From assembly GCF_008042075.1 (NCBI RefSeq), contig NZ_RDBN01000037.1:609311-645511 (forward strand): 36,201 nt of DNA, written 5' to 3'. The first letter of the stretch is position 1; every line of letters starts with the position of its first letter. Shown one piece after another: positions 19,879-30,797 of the stretch. A program made the position numbers and the translations under genes. The notes below the pieces were generated by a model, which did not search any database, was not told the origin of the DNA, and was given only the letters and a program-made list of their open reading frames with translations. The stretch comes from Streptomyces sp. UW30 (GTDB lineage Bacteria; Actinomycetota; Actinomycetes; Streptomycetales; Streptomycetaceae).

Positions 19879-21531
19879 ATGAACGCAGACGGCCGTACCA
19901 GGCTCAACCAGACGCCCGAGTGGACCGCGCTGGCCAAGCACCGCGAGGAGCTCGGCGAAGTGCGGCTGCGGGAGCTGTTCGCCGCCGAACCGGGGCGCGG
20001 CTCGGGCTACACCCTCCAGGTCGGCGACCTGCACATCGACTACTCCAAGCACCTGGTCACCGACGAGACGCTGCGGCTGCTGCGCGAGCTGGCCGCAGCG
20101 ACGGACGTGTTCGGGCTGCGGGACGCCATGTTCCGCGGCGAGAAGATCAACACCACCGAGGACCGCGCCGTCCTGCACACCGCGCTGCGGGCCCCGCGCG
20201 AGGCGGTGATCGAGGTCGACGGGGAGAACGTCGTCCCGGGGGTGCACGCCGTTCTCGACAAGATGGCCGACTTCGCCGAGCGGGTCCGCTCCGGCGCCTG
20301 GACCGGCCACACCGGCAAGCGGATCAAGACCGTGGTCAACGTCGGTATCGGCGGCTCCGACCTCGGCCCGGCGATGGCATACGAGGTGCTGCGCAGCTTC
20401 ACCGACCGCGACCTGACCGTCCGCTTCGTGTCGAACGTCGACGGGGCCGACCTGCACGAGGCCACCCGCGACCTGGACGCGGCCGAGACGCTGTTCGTCA
20501 TCGCGTCCAAGACGTTCACCACGATCGAGACGATCACCAACGCCACGTCAGCGCGCAACTGGCTGCTGGGCGAGCTGAAGGCCGGACCGGAGGCCGTCGC
20601 CAAGCACTTCGTCGCTTTGTCGACGAACGCCGAGAAGGTCACCGACTTCGGCATCGACCCGGTCAACATGTTCGAGTTCTGGGACTGGGTCGGCGGACGC
20701 TACTCCTACGACTCGGCGATCGGCCTGTCGCTGATGATCGCCATCGGCCCGGACCGCTTCCGGGAGATGCTCGACGGTTTCCGGACCGTCGACGAGCACT
20801 TCCGCACCGCGCCCGCCGAGGCCAACGTGCCGCTGCTGCTCGGCCTGCTGGGCATCTGGTACGGCAACTTCCACGACGCCCAGTCGCACGCGGTGCTGCC
20901 GTACAGCCACTACCTGTCCAAGTTCACCGCGTATCTCCAGCAGCTGGACATGGAGTCCAACGGCAAGTACGTCGGCCGGGACGGGCGCGAGGTCGACTGG
21001 CAGACCGGGCCGGTGGTGTGGGGCACGCCGGGCACCAACGGCCAGCACGCGTACTACCAGCTGATCCACCAGGGCACCAAGCTGATCCCGGCGGACTTCA
21101 TCGGCTTCGCCGAGCCGGTCGCCGAGATGAGCGACGAGCTCAAGGCGCAGCACGACCTGTTGATGGCGAACTTCTTCGCGCAGACGCAGGCGCTGGCGTT
21201 CGGCAAGACGCCTCAGGAGGTCCGTGCAGAGGGGGTGCCTCAGGAGCTGGTGACCCACAAGACGTTCAAGGGCGACCACCCGACGACCACGATCCTCGCG
21301 CGCGAGCTGACGCCCTCCGTGCTGGGCCAGTTGATCGCGCTGTACGAGCACAAGGTGTTCGTGCAGGGCGCGGTGTGGAACATCGACTCCTTCGACCAGT
21401 GGGGAGTGGAGCTCGGCAAGGTCCTCGCCAGGCGGGTCGAGCCCGCGCTGACCGAGGGTGCCGAGGTGCCGGGGCTGGACGCTTCGACGAAGGCGCTCGT
21501 CGCCAAGTACCGCGAGCTGCGCGGCCGGTAG
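19879..21531 (+). CDS. pgi: Glucose-6-phosphate isomerase
   Basis: Pgi (550 residues) interconverts glucose-6-phosphate and fructose-6-phosphate, joining glycolysis to the pentose phosphate genes at the right end of the window. Characteristic segments: [37 protein letters not shown], the substrate-binding [17 protein letters not shown] and the C-terminal signature [16 protein letters not shown]. The ATG at 19879 gives the normal [15 protein letters not shown] start; the upstream ribosome site (GAAGG) is somewhat distant. A possible -10 box TAGGTT at 19832-19837 lies in the 52-base gap after the MFS gene. Confidence 0.97.
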   Translation: MNADGRTRLNQTPEWTALAKHREELGEVRLRELFAAEPGRGSGYTLQVGDLHIDYSKHLVTDETLRLLRELAAATDVFGLRDAMFRGEKINTTEDRAVLHTALRAPREAVIEVDGENVVPGVHAVLDKMADFAERVRSGAWTGHTGKRIKTVVNVGIGGSDLGPAMAYEVLRSFTDRDLTVRFVSNVDGADLHEATRDLDAAETLFVIASKTFTTIETITNATSARNWLLGELKAGPEAVAKHFVALSTNAEKVTDFGIDPVNMFEFWDWVGGRYSYDSAIGLSLMIAIGPDRFREMLDGFRTVDEHFRTAPAEANVPLLLGLLGIWYGNFHDAQSHAVLPYSHYLSKFTAYLQQLDMESNGKYVGRDGREVDWQTGPVVWGTPGTNGQHAYYQLIHQGTKLIPADFIGFAEPVAEMSDELKAQHDLLMANFFAQTQALAFGKTPQEVRAEGVPQELVTHKTFKGDHPTTTILARELTPSVLGQLIALYEHKVFVQGAVWNIDSFDQWGVELGKVLARRVEPALTEGAEVPGLDASTKALVAKYRELRGR

Positions 21532-21547
21532 TGACGGCTGATGCGGA

Positions 21548-21574
21548 AAGCGGGCGGCGCGTGGCCGTCCGCTT
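21548..21574 (+). terminator. Hairpin after pgi
   Basis: A 10-bp stem with one G-T pair (AAGCGGGCGG with CCGTCCGCTT) and a 7-base loop, 16 bases after the pgi stop; a -10-like TAGAAT (21579-21584) follows immediately and may start the next gene's message. Confidence 0.55.
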
Positions 21575-21625
21575 CCCGTAGAATCCCTCGCTGATCATGA
21601 CAACGATCACTCGGGGGAGTGCAAG

Positions 21626-22582
21626 TTGACGTACCCACAAGGGAGTTGGACCGGCGGCACGCTGACCGCCCGGTCGTTCCTGAAGCCTCATCACGTGGCG
21701 CGGGCGGTGTTCCACCCGACCTGGATCCCTCAGTCGCTGGATCCTTCGGTGGACGCCCTCAAGCGCGTGCGGGTCATCGCCGGCGCGGTCGCGGCGTTCG
21801 GTGTCTACACCTTCGTCGAAGGCGGGTTCGCCTTCGACGAGATGCTGGACAACGCGGCGACCGCCAGTCTGGTCCTGCTGTTCATCACACCGCTCACGGT
21901 CGGCGTGATGCTCTACCTGTGGCAGCGCTCCGGCGCCGGCACGGTGGGGCAGCTGAAGGAGCCGCTGGTCAGGTCGCTGAAGTTGCTGCTGCTGTTCATC
22001 GGCTCGGCGCTCGGGACGGTGCTGATCTTCCAAATGGCCGGCTCCCTCGGGACACTCGGTGGCCTGCTGTTCAGCCTCGTGGGGCTCTGGATGGCGTTCT
22101 TCGTGATCGCCGGTGCCTACCGGATCTCGGGGAACTTCTTCGGCACCGCGGTCGTGCACCGCTGTCTGCCGCCGCTGCTGGCCACGGTGACGACATGGCT
22201 CATGGCCATCCCCGATCTCATCACGGGTGACCTGCACGGGCTCGGCCTCGCCATGGGCGTCTTCTTCATCCTGGGCGCCCCGGTGACGGTCACGACGATC
22301 GCCCTGCTGGAGATGGGCCGCCTGAAGAGCCGGTACGGCATCCGACTGGCGGATCATCCGGCCACCCTGCCGCCGCTGCCGACACCCACACCGCCGCCGC
22401 CCTCGACCCCGCCGCCACCGCCGCACGCACCGAACGGCTTCGTGCCGCCGCAGGGCAACCCGTACTACCGCTACGCGCCGGGCCCGCAGAATCCGTACGC
22501 CCCGCAGCCTCCGTACAACCCGCCGGCCCCGCCTCCGTACAACCCGCAGCAACCCCAGGGCCCTGGGCCCTACGGCGGCTGA
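21626..22582 (+). CDS. Membrane protein with proline-rich C-terminal tail, unknown function
   Basis: A 318-residue protein not assigned to a family. After a 40-residue soluble start it has about five hydrophobic segments (around 50-70, 80-100, 118-140, 145-165, 200-230) resembling a Yip1-like small membrane domain, then a long tail from about 245 dominated by Pro, Tyr, Asn and Gln (PTPTPPPPSTPPPPP, NPYAPQPPYNPP, PPPYNPQQPQGP). The TTG at 21626 is chosen because a CGGGGGAG ribosome site lies 6 bases upstream. It stands alone after pgi and converges with the permease gene 33 bases away. Proline-rich tails of this kind often mediate protein contacts at the membrane; nothing more specific can be said. 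Confidence 0.75.
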   Translation: MTYPQGSWTGGTLTARSFLKPHHVARAVFHPTWIPQSLDPSVDALKRVRVIAGAVAAFGVYTFVEGGFAFDEMLDNAATASLVLLFITPLTVGVMLYLWQRSGAGTVGQLKEPLVRSLKLLLLFIGSALGTVLIFQMAGSLGTLGGLLFSLVGLWMAFFVIAGAYRISGNFFGTAVVHRCLPPLLATVTTWLMAIPDLITGDLHGLGLAMGVFFILGAPVTVTTIALLEMGRLKSRYGIRLADHPATLPPLPTPTPPPPSTPPPPPHAPNGFVPPQGNPYYRYAPGPQNPYAPQPPYNPPAPPPYNPQQPQGPGPYGG

Positions 22583-22615
22583 CCTCGCGGAACCAGGCGG
22601 CCCCGTCGGCGTCGC

Positions 22616-24895
22616 TCAGGCGGCCGCGCTCAGCGTGTCCGCGAGGCGGCGGCGGGCCGCGCGGGACGCCGGGACCGCGGCCAGGGCGGCCGCGCCGGTG
22701 ACGGCCGCCGTGCCGAGCAACAGCAGGAGAACCGCGGGCGGTCCCTGGGCGATCCCCGCGCCGATGCCGCTCGATCTGCCCTGGGAGTCGATCAGCCAGT
22801 GCCCGAGCGGTACGCCCACGGCCGTGCCGATGACGGCCGCGGCCAGGGCGGTGAAGGCGGTGGATGTGACGGTGATCGCGGTGATCTGCCGTGGGGAGAG
22901 GCCGATGGCCTTCAGGGCCAGCAGGTCGCGCTCGCCCTCGCGGACGGTGCCGCCGATCGCGGTCAGCAGCTCGATGAGCCCGATCAGGGCCAGCACGGCG
23001 ATCAGGCCCACGACGACTCCGCGCAGGGGAGACAGCCCGTCGGCGGGGTTCGGTACGGCGTGCACGTCCAGACGTCCCTGCCCGGCGTCGGCCAGCCGGT
23101 CGGCGACCTCGGCCGGGTCCGCGCCGGGGCGCAGCCGCAGCTCGTAGAGGGTGGGGCCGAGGCCGGGGTCGTTCTCGCGCAGGGTGTCGAGGGAGGTGGA
23201 GATGACCCGGCCGGCGTTCTCCGGCTCGATGCTGCGGCCCACGATGTGCAGGATCTGCGGCTGGTCGCCGACCGTCATCCGCACCCAGTCGCCGACCTTG
23301 ACGTCCAGCAGCTCCAGCAACCCCTGCCCGGCGACCGCCTCGTCGCGGCCCAGCGCGGTGCGGCCCTCGGCCAGGGCGTACGGGTAGGGGTCCTGGTGGG
23401 TGCCGAGGCCGCGCAGGGCGATCGTGGCCGTCTGGCCCGGGACCAGGGCGGCCACCTCGACGCCCGGATAGGCGGCGGCGACCTGCGGGTCGCGTTCGAG
23501 CAGGGTGCGGGCGTCGGGGTCGGCGAGACCGGCGGCGTGGACCGTGAGGGCGGTCGGCAGGCCGATCTGTTCGGGGCGGCTGTCGAAGCGGTCGATGGTG
23601 GTCCACGCGCTCATCGCCACCACGATCAGCAGCAGCGGCAGAGCGAGGCGCGCGACCGTGGCCAGCGACCGCAGCCGCCGTGTGAACGCCCGGTGCCAGC
23701 CCAGCACCAGCGCGGGCGGCAGCCGCAGCCCGAGCGCCTGCCGGGCCGCACCCGACAGTCGCCCCCCGAGCGGAGCCGCACGCCGCGGCACGGGCACCGG
23801 CGGCACCCGCCCCGCCCGCCAGGCCGCGAGCCCCGTGGTCGCGCCGATGAACAGCACCGCACCGACCGGCACCGCGAACAGCGCCACGGTGTGTCCCGGC
23901 AGCCCCTGCCACACCCCGACCGCGTCCCCGAGCCGCCCCGGGATCAGGCTGCCCAGGGCCTGGATGACGGTCGCGGCGGCCACGGCACCCAGCAGTGCGT
24001 AGGCGAGGTGCTGGAGCAGGAAGACGCGGACCACCTGGCCCGGGGTGAAGCCGATCGCCTTCAGCACTGAGATGTCCCGCAGATGGCCGCGGATCCGGGT
24101 GCCGATCGCCCCGTGCACCGCCAGCCCGGCAGCGACCAGCGCACCCAGCCCGAACAGCCCCAGCACCTGCCCGAGCAGCCGGTTGTCGCCCTGAGCCTCG
24201 GCGCGGGCCTGCTTCCAGGTGGAGACTTCGCTGACCGCGCCGGAGCCCAGCACGGTGACGGCGCGCTGGACGGCGTAGTCCGTGTCGTCAGGGTTGGTCA
24301 GACGCAGTCCGATCACCTGGCCGCCCGTGTTCCGCACGGCGGCCGGCGGAGCCCAGACGAGCCCCGCCTGTTCGCCCGCGCGGTAGCGCGGCTCGGCGCT
24401 GTCGGCGATGCCGAGGACGGTGAGGGTCCGGCCGGTGCCGGGCAGGGTGAGGGTGTCGCCGGGGGCGGCCAGCAGAGCGCGGGCCAGTCGGCTCTCCAAC
24501 ACCACGCCGTCGGGGTTCGCGGGGTCCAGCCAGTGGCCGGAGGTGAGCAGCGGGCGGGCGACGGCGGGGCGCTCGGGGGTGCCGCGCAGTTCGACCGAGG
24601 CACGGGTGCCCCGGGAGGCGAGCGTGGTGGAGGCGGTGGGGTAGGGGCCCGCGACGGACTCGACGCCGTCGAGGCCGGCCAGCTTTCCGGTGTCGGCCGA
24701 GGCGCCGGTGTGCAGCCAGACATGGGCGCCGCGCGCTTGGGTGAAGACGCGCTGCCAGGGGTTGGTCGCATAGCCGAACAGGGCCGTGGCCAGCAGCAGC
24801 GAGACGACGATGCCGGCCGTGGCCAGCACGAGGAACAGTGCTTCGCCGCGGTGCGTGCGCAGATCGGAGTGCGCCCAGCGCAGGGTGGCTCGCAT
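22616..24895 (-). CDS. FtsX-type ABC transporter permease (MacB-like exporter or envelope module)
   Basis: A 759-residue permease with two FtsX domains: each has a large extracellular domain and a membrane bundle (segments near 20-40, 245-270, 300-325, 345-370, then 425-445, 625-650, 670-700, 715-740). The conserved cytoplasmic motifs SVLKAIGFTPGQV and ALKAIGLSPRQI occur in the two halves. Such permeases with a MacB-type ATPase do not import sugars; they transmit force to periplasmic partners or export lipids, peptides or drugs. It follows the ATPase gene after 39 bases, with GGAAGGG before the ATG. Part of the PadR-ATPase-permease operon. Confidence 0.9.
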   Translation of the reverse strand: MRATLRWAHSDLRTHRGEALFLVLATAGIVVSLLLATALFGYATNPWQRVFTQARGAHVWLHTGASADTGKLAGLDGVESVAGPYPTASTTLASRGTRASVELRGTPERPAVARPLLTSGHWLDPANPDGVVLESRLARALLAAPGDTLTLPGTGRTLTVLGIADSAEPRYRAGEQAGLVWAPPAAVRNTGGQVIGLRLTNPDDTDYAVQRAVTVLGSGAVSEVSTWKQARAEAQGDNRLLGQVLGLFGLGALVAAGLAVHGAIGTRIRGHLRDISVLKAIGFTPGQVVRVFLLQHLAYALLGAVAAATVIQALGSLIPGRLGDAVGVWQGLPGHTVALFAVPVGAVLFIGATTGLAAWRAGRVPPVPVPRRAAPLGGRLSGAARQALGLRLPPALVLGWHRAFTRRLRSLATVARLALPLLLIVVAMSAWTTIDRFDSRPEQIGLPTALTVHAAGLADPDARTLLERDPQVAAAYPGVEVAALVPGQTATIALRGLGTHQDPYPYALAEGRTALGRDEAVAGQGLLELLDVKVGDWVRMTVGDQPQILHIVGRSIEPENAGRVISTSLDTLRENDPGLGPTLYELRLRPGADPAEVADRLADAGQGRLDVHAVPNPADGLSPLRGVVVGLIAVLALIGLIELLTAIGGTVREGERDLLALKAIGLSPRQITAITVTSTAFTALAAAVIGTAVGVPLGHWLIDSQGRSSGIGAGIAQGPPAVLLLLLGTAAVTGAAALAAVPASRAARRRLADTLSAAA

Positions 24896-24934
24896 ACGGC
24901 TCAGCCCTTCCAGGGATCGTCGTGGAGCCGCATC

Positions 24935-25729
24935 TCAGTCCCTGAGTTCCAGCACACCCGAGGTCCCTGCCCGGCGCGGCGGCAGGCCGCCGTCCAGTTC
25001 CGCGTCGTCGGCTATCCGGCCGTCGAAGAAGCTGATCACCCGGTCCGCGGCGCTCGCCAGCCGGGCGTCATGCGTGACCAGCACGATCGTCTGGCCCCGC
25101 TGATGGAACCGGGACAGCAGCCGCATCACCTCGCGGGTGCCCTTGCTGTCCAGGCTGCCGGCGGGTTCGTCGGCCAGCAGCAGCGGCGGCCGGTTCACCA
25201 GCGCCCTGGCCAGCGCGACCCGCTGCTGCTCACCGCCCGACAGCTCGCCCGGCATGCTGCGCTCCTTGCCCGCGATGCCCAGCTCGGCCAGCAGCTCCGT
25301 GCGCTCGGCGCGGGCCCGCTTCGGCGGGACGCCGGCCAGCAGGGCGGGCAGCTCGACATTGTCGGCGACGGACAGGTTGGAGACCAGGTTGAAGAACTGG
25401 AAGACGATCCCGATGCGCTTCCTGCGCTCCACCGACCAGCGGGCCTCGCTCCACCGGTCCGCGCACTCGCCGTCCAGCCAGATGCTCCCGCCGTCCGGCC
25501 GCTGCAGCCCGCCCAGCAGATGCAGCAAGGTCGACTTGCCGGCGCCGGACGGACCGGTGACGGCCACGAACTCGCCCCGCCGGACGGAAAGATCCACGCC
25601 CCGCACGGCATGCGCCGGAGCACCCTCGCCGTAATGCGTCTTGACCAGGCCCTCTGCACGCAGCGCAGGGTTCTGTGCACCCGGCACAGGACTCTCGGCG
25701 CGCAGCCCAGGAGTGGAATCGTCGCTCAC
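24935..25729 (-). CDS. ABC transporter ATP-binding protein, MacB/LolD type
   Basis: The 264-residue ATPase partner of the FtsX-type permease. Walker A TGPSGAGKST, Q-loop VFQFFNLVSN, signature LSGGEQQRVALARAL, Walker B LLLADEPAGSLDSKG and the H-loop THD are all intact; the QFFNL and SLDSKG variants are typical of the LolD/MacB group. The GTG at 25729 is chosen because GTGA overlaps the PadR stop and GGAGG precedes it; an in-frame start at 25756 would run into the padR gene without support. The gene is the middle of a three-gene operon. It is unlikely to power the sugar importer further right, whose ATPase family is different. Confidence 0.93.
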   Translation of the reverse strand: MSDDSTPGLRAESPVPGAQNPALRAEGLVKTHYGEGAPAHAVRGVDLSVRRGEFVAVTGPSGAGKSTLLHLLGGLQRPDGGSIWLDGECADRWSEARWSVERRKRIGIVFQFFNLVSNLSVADNVELPALLAGVPPKRARAERTELLAELGIAGKERSMPGELSGGEQQRVALARALVNRPPLLLADEPAGSLDSKGTREVMRLLSRFHQRGQTIVLVTHDARLASAADRVISFFDGRIADDAELDGGLPPRRAGTSGVLELRD

Positions 25730-26241
25730 TCCAGCTCCTCCAGCTCTTCCTGGCACCGCTCCAGCCAGTCGAGGTCGGCCTGAAGGTGCAGCATCGCGCC
25801 CTCGATCAGCAGATGGGCGATGCGGTTGTCCCGGTCTTCGGCGGCGGCCAGCTTCGACAGTTGACGCATGGTGTTCAGGTACTGACGCCGCTGTTTGTTG
25901 ATCAGGGCGATCTGGTCGACGAGACCGGTCTGCGGGGCGAGAGCCAGTTTCATGAAGAACTCGTCCCGCACCCGAGGCTCGTCCTCGGTGTCCTCGAACC
26001 AGGCGCGCAGCGCCTCACGCCCGGCGTCGGTGAGGTGGTAGACCTTCTTGTTGGGACGACTCGACTGCTCGACGTCCTCGCCCTCTATCAGTCCCGATTT
26101 CTCGAGGCGGCCGAGGGTCACATAGATCTGGCCGACGTTCGGCTGAGGGTACGCGGAGCCCAGCAGTACCTCAAGGTCCTGCTTCAGCTCGTAACCATGC
26201 GCCGGGCCGCGCGCCAGCAGGGCCAGGAGGGGCAGCCGCAC
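25726..26241 (-). CDS. PadR-family transcriptional regulator
   Basis: A 171-residue PadR regulator: an N-terminal winged helix (LLALLARGPAHGYELKQDLE, then GQIYVTLGRLEKSGLIEGE) and a C-terminal helical dimerisation domain with a coiled-coil-like end rich in Glu. PadR proteins commonly repress neighbouring transporter genes until a small ligand binds, so the downstream ABC exporter is the likely target. The GTG start has GGGAGGAGAG 6 bases upstream. The palindrome ATACCT-AAC-AGGTAT lies 54-68 bases before the start, in the region shared with the divergent binding-protein gene, and is the best candidate for its operator. Confidence 0.92.
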   Translation of the reverse strand: MRLPLLALLARGPAHGYELKQDLEVLLGSAYPQPNVGQIYVTLGRLEKSGLIEGEDVEQSSRPNKKVYHLTDAGREALRAWFEDTEDEPRVRDEFFMKLALAPQTGLVDQIALINKQRRQYLNTMRQLSKLAAAEDRDNRIAHLLIEGAMLHLQADLDWLERCQEELEELE

Positions 26242-26294
26242 TCGTGCTCTCCTCCCGCTCCCGAGTTAATGTGCCGCAGGCCCTAGTATCGCGC

Positions 26295-26309
26295 ATACCT
26301 AACAGGTAT
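26295..26309. promoter_or_regulatory. Palindrome 1, candidate PadR operator between padR and the binding-protein gene
   Basis: ATACCT-AAC-AGGTAT, an inverted repeat of 6-bp arms with a 3-base centre. Its 13-base core TACCTAACAGGTA (26296-26308) recurs exactly, on the other strand, at 27642-27654. It lies midway in the divergent 126-base spacer, which is AT-rich here. A 7-bp hairpin CCGGGCG/CGCCCGG (26326-26332 with 26337-26343) stands between it and the binding-protein start. Confidence 0.6.
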
Positions 26310-26367
26310 ACATGGCCTCTGTTCCCCGGGCGAAGACGCCCGGTGCCAGGTGTACAGGGAGGAACCT

Positions 26368-27636
26368 ATGCGGTGGATCCACGCCGCCGGTAGGGGCCTT
26401 CTCGTCCTCGTCGTGATCCTGACCGGCTACGCCGCCTCCGGCGCCCGTGCCGACGAGGGTCCCGCGGGTGGCAGGGGGCCACTGACCCTCGCCACCGCAG
26501 GAGACCTCACCGGCTATCTCGGCTCCGTGCTGGAGGGCTGGAACCGCACTCACCCCGACGAGAAGGTCACTCTCGTCGAGCTGCCCGACTCCGCCGACGA
26601 GACCCACGCGCAGATGACCACCGACCTGCGCGGCGGCGAGCGCGGCCGCTTCGACATCCTCAACATCGACGTCAGCTGGACCTCGGAGTTCGCCGCGCAC
26701 GGCTGGATCCGTCCGCTCGCGCGCGACCGCTTCCCGCTGGACACCTTCCTGCCACCGGTCGTGGACACGGCGACCTACGACGGACAGCTGTACGCGGTCC
26801 CGTATGTCACCAACGCCGGCCTGCTCCTGTATCGCAAGGACATCCTCGCCAAGGAGGGCCTCGACCCGCCGCGCACCTGGGCCGAACTGGAACGGGCCGC
26901 GAAGACGGTCGCGCCCGAGTACGGCCTCGACGGCTACGCGGGCCAGTTCCTGCCGTACGAGGGCCTCACCGTCAATGCCGCCGAGGCCGTCTACTCCGCG
27001 GGCGGCTCGATCCTCGGCGACGAGGGCGAACGCGTCACCGTGAACTCGATGGCGGCCCGCGACGGCATCGACTTCCTCGCCAGGGGCGTGCGCGAGGGCT
27101 GGATCCCGAAGCAGGCGCTCACCTACAAGGAGGAGGAGTCCAAACAGGCCTTCCAGGACGGACGCCTGCTGTTCCTCCGTAACTGGCCGTACGCCTATGT
27201 CGGCGCGTCGGCCAAGGGCTCGCCCGTCGCCGGGAAGATCGGCGCCGTGCCGTTGCCGGGGCCGGACGGACCCGGGACCAGCGTGCTGGGCGGCTCCAAC
27301 CTGGCCGTCAGCGCGCACACCGAGCACCCCGACTCGGCCGCGCGGCTGCTGGCGTATCTGACCAGCGAGCGCGTTCAACGGCAGGTCCTCACGCGCGGCG
27401 CGCTGCCGCCCGTACGGGCCGACCTCTATGAGGATCCGGAGCTGATCCGGGAGTTCCCGTATCTGCCGACCCTGCGCGAGAGCGTGCTCACGGCCGCGCC
27501 GCGGCCCAAGAGCCCGCGCTACGACCAGGTGAGCCTGGTGGTGCAGGCGGTCGTGCGCGATGCGATGACCGGGCGCGAGACGCCCGAGGCCGCCGTGCGA
27601 CGGCTGGCGCGCGAGCTCGACGCCATCGCGCGCTGA
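26368..27636 (+). CDS. Extracellular sugar-binding protein, non-lipidated, without its own permeases
   Basis: A 422-residue family-1-type ABC solute-binding protein like those for maltose or trehalose. Matching features: a ligand-binding first lobe (LTLATAGDLTGYLGSVL), the FDILNIDVSWTSEFA segment, VPYVTNAGLLLYRKDIL, and FLRNWPYAYV. The ATG at 26368 has GGGAGGA 6 bases upstream. The signal peptide (hydrophobic 9-25) ends in ASGARA-DEG, a type I cleavage site; there is no lipobox and the protein seems to contain no Cys at all, unusual for a Gram-positive binding protein. It is followed by palindrome 2 and a separately promoted alpha-glucosidase gene, and has no permease of its own; it may serve the importer encoded further right. 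Confidence 0.85.
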   Translation: MRWIHAAGRGLLVLVVILTGYAASGARADEGPAGGRGPLTLATAGDLTGYLGSVLEGWNRTHPDEKVTLVELPDSADETHAQMTTDLRGGERGRFDILNIDVSWTSEFAAHGWIRPLARDRFPLDTFLPPVVDTATYDGQLYAVPYVTNAGLLLYRKDILAKEGLDPPRTWAELERAAKTVAPEYGLDGYAGQFLPYEGLTVNAAEAVYSAGGSILGDEGERVTVNSMAARDGIDFLARGVREGWIPKQALTYKEEESKQAFQDGRLLFLRNWPYAYVGASAKGSPVAGKIGAVPLPGPDGPGTSVLGGSNLAVSAHTEHPDSAARLLAYLTSERVQRQVLTRGALPPVRADLYEDPELIREFPYLPTLRESVLTAAPRPKSPRYDQVSLVVQAVVRDAMTGRETPEAAVRRLARELDAIAR

Positions 27637-27639
27637 GTA

Positions 27640-27656
27640 GTTACCTGTTAGGTAAC
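27640..27656. promoter_or_regulatory. Palindrome 2, same core as palindrome 1
   Basis: GTTACCT-GTT-AGGTAAC, a perfect inverted repeat of 7-bp arms 3 bases after the binding-protein stop codon. The core is the exact reverse complement of TACCTAACAGGTA at palindrome 1, so the same protein should bind both. It is about 83 bases upstream of the alpha-glucosidase -35 box. As an RNA it would form only a 7-bp stem and no T-run follows, so an operator is more likely than a terminator. Confidence 0.6.
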
Positions 27657-27738
27657 GCCAGCATCTCATCTCTCTACATCTTGTCCCGTTGTGTCCGGGT
27701 TTTCGAGGTCAACTGTTCGGTAGCTTCCGTCCAGTTCA

Positions 27739-27769
27739 TTGACACCCCCCGGAAACGGCTACTTAACAT
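27739..27769 (+). promoter_or_regulatory. Promoter of the GH13 gene, likely leaderless transcript
   Basis: TTGACA (27739-27744, perfect -35) and TTAACAT (27763-27769) with an 18-19-base spacer. The -10 ends 6 bases before the ATG, there is no ribosome site, so the mRNA probably begins at the start codon. ACTTA (27761-27765) and TAAGT (27784-27788), symmetric around GCATGCATGC, form a loose inverted repeat over the start that could be a second operator. Confidence 0.6.
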
Positions 27770-27775
27770 GCATGC

Positions 27776-29419
<1,644 letters not shown>

Positions 29420-29459
29420 GTTTTCCGTCAGTTTCCCCATCCCCGAAGGGACATCAACG

Positions 29460-30791
29460 ATGATGCGACGACGTACCACCCTGCTCACCGGCTGCACCGC
29501 ACTCGTCCTGGCGCTCGGCGCGACCGCCTGCGGCGGCGGAGACGTCTCCGCCGGTGGCGGCGACAAGGCGCTCGGCGGCCAGACGGTCACCGTGGCCGGT
29601 GTCTGGTCCGGCAGCGAGCAGAAGAACTTCCAGAAGGTGCTGGACGCCTTCACCGAGAAGACCGGCGCGAAGACCCAGTTCACGTCCACCGGGGACAACG
29701 TCTCCACCGTCGTCGGCAGCAAGATCGAGGGCGGCAACGCCCCCGACGTGGTGATGGTCCCGCAGGTCGGCGTGCTGAAGCAGTTCGCGCAGAACGGCTG
29801 GCTCAAGCCGCTGTCCGGCGCGGCCCAGAAGTCCGTGGACACCAACTTCGCACCCGTGTGGAAGAACTACGGCACCGTCGACGACACCCTCTACGGCCTC
29901 TACTTCAAGGCCGCCCACAAGTCGACCGTCTGGTACAGCCCCGACGCCCTCACGCAGGCGGGCGTCGAGCCGCCGGAGACGTACGACGACATGCTGAAGG
30001 CCGGCCAGACCGTCTCCGACTCCGGACTCGCCGCCTTCTCGGTAGCAGGGCAGGACGGCTGGACGCTGACGGACTGGTTCGAGAACGTCTACCTCTCCCA
30101 GGCCGGACCCGAGAAGTACGACGCCCTCGCCTCGCACGAGCTGAAGTGGACCGACGCGTCGGTCGTCGAGGCGCTCACCACCCTCGGCAAGCTGTTCAAG
30201 GACAAGCAGCTGATCGCGGGCGGTCAGAAGGGTGCCCTCAACACTGACTTCCCGGGCTCGGTGGAGAAGGTGTTCGGGCCGAAGCCCGAGGCCGGCATGG
30301 TCTACGAGGGCGACTTCGTCGCGGGCGTCGCCAAGGACCAGTTCGGCAAGAAGATCGGCGAGGACGCGAACTTCTTCCCGTTCCCGGCGGTCGGCGGCGG
30401 CAAGGCGCCCGTGGTCAGCGGCGGTGACGCGGCCGTCGTCCTGAAGGACGGCAAGAACCAGAAGGCCGGCATGGCCCTCCTGGAGTACCTGGCGACGCCG
30501 GAGGCCGCAGCCGTGTGGGCGGAGGCCGGCGGCTTCCTGTCCCCGAACAAGAACGTCGACCTCGCGTCGTACGGCGACGACGTCACCCGCGAGACCGCCA
30601 AGTCCCTCGTCTCGGCGGGCGATTCGGTGCGCTTCGACATGTCCGACCAGGCCCCGGCGGCCTTCGGCGGCACCAAGGGCGCAGGCGAGTGGAAGCTGCT
30701 CCAGGACTTCCTGCGCGACCCGTCGGACCCGAAGGGCACCGCGGCGAAGCTGGAGGCCGCGGCGGCCAAGGCGTACCAGGGCCAGGGCTGA
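29460..30791 (+). CDS. Sugar ABC transporter substrate-binding lipoprotein
   Basis: A 443-residue lipoprotein that captures oligosaccharides for the importer. The signal peptide begins MMRRRTTLLTG and ends in a lipobox-like GATAC, with the modified Cys near residue 25; the RRRTTLL start could even permit Tat export. The first-lobe segment VTVAGVWSGSEQKNFQKVLD and APDVVMVPQVGVLKQFA are typical of alpha-glucoside-binding proteins. The ATG at 29460 (or 29463) follows GAAGGG; the frame is open further upstream but only within the GH13 gene. The first permease gene starts 6 bases after its stop. Substrate, probably an alpha-glucoside, is inferred from the neighbouring GH13 gene. Confidence 0.92.
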   Translation: MMRRRTTLLTGCTALVLALGATACGGGDVSAGGGDKALGGQTVTVAGVWSGSEQKNFQKVLDAFTEKTGAKTQFTSTGDNVSTVVGSKIEGGNAPDVVMVPQVGVLKQFAQNGWLKPLSGAAQKSVDTNFAPVWKNYGTVDDTLYGLYFKAAHKSTVWYSPDALTQAGVEPPETYDDMLKAGQTVSDSGLAAFSVAGQDGWTLTDWFENVYLSQAGPEKYDALASHELKWTDASVVEALTTLGKLFKDKQLIAGGQKGALNTDFPGSVEKVFGPKPEAGMVYEGDFVAGVAKDQFGKKIGEDANFFPFPAVGGGKAPVVSGGDAAVVLKDGKNQKAGMALLEYLATPEAAAVWAEAGGFLSPNKNVDLASYGDDVTRETAKSLVSAGDSVRFDMSDQAPAAFGGTKGAGEWKLLQDFLRDPSDPKGTAAKLEAAAAKAYQGQG

Positions 30792-30797
30792 CCGGAC

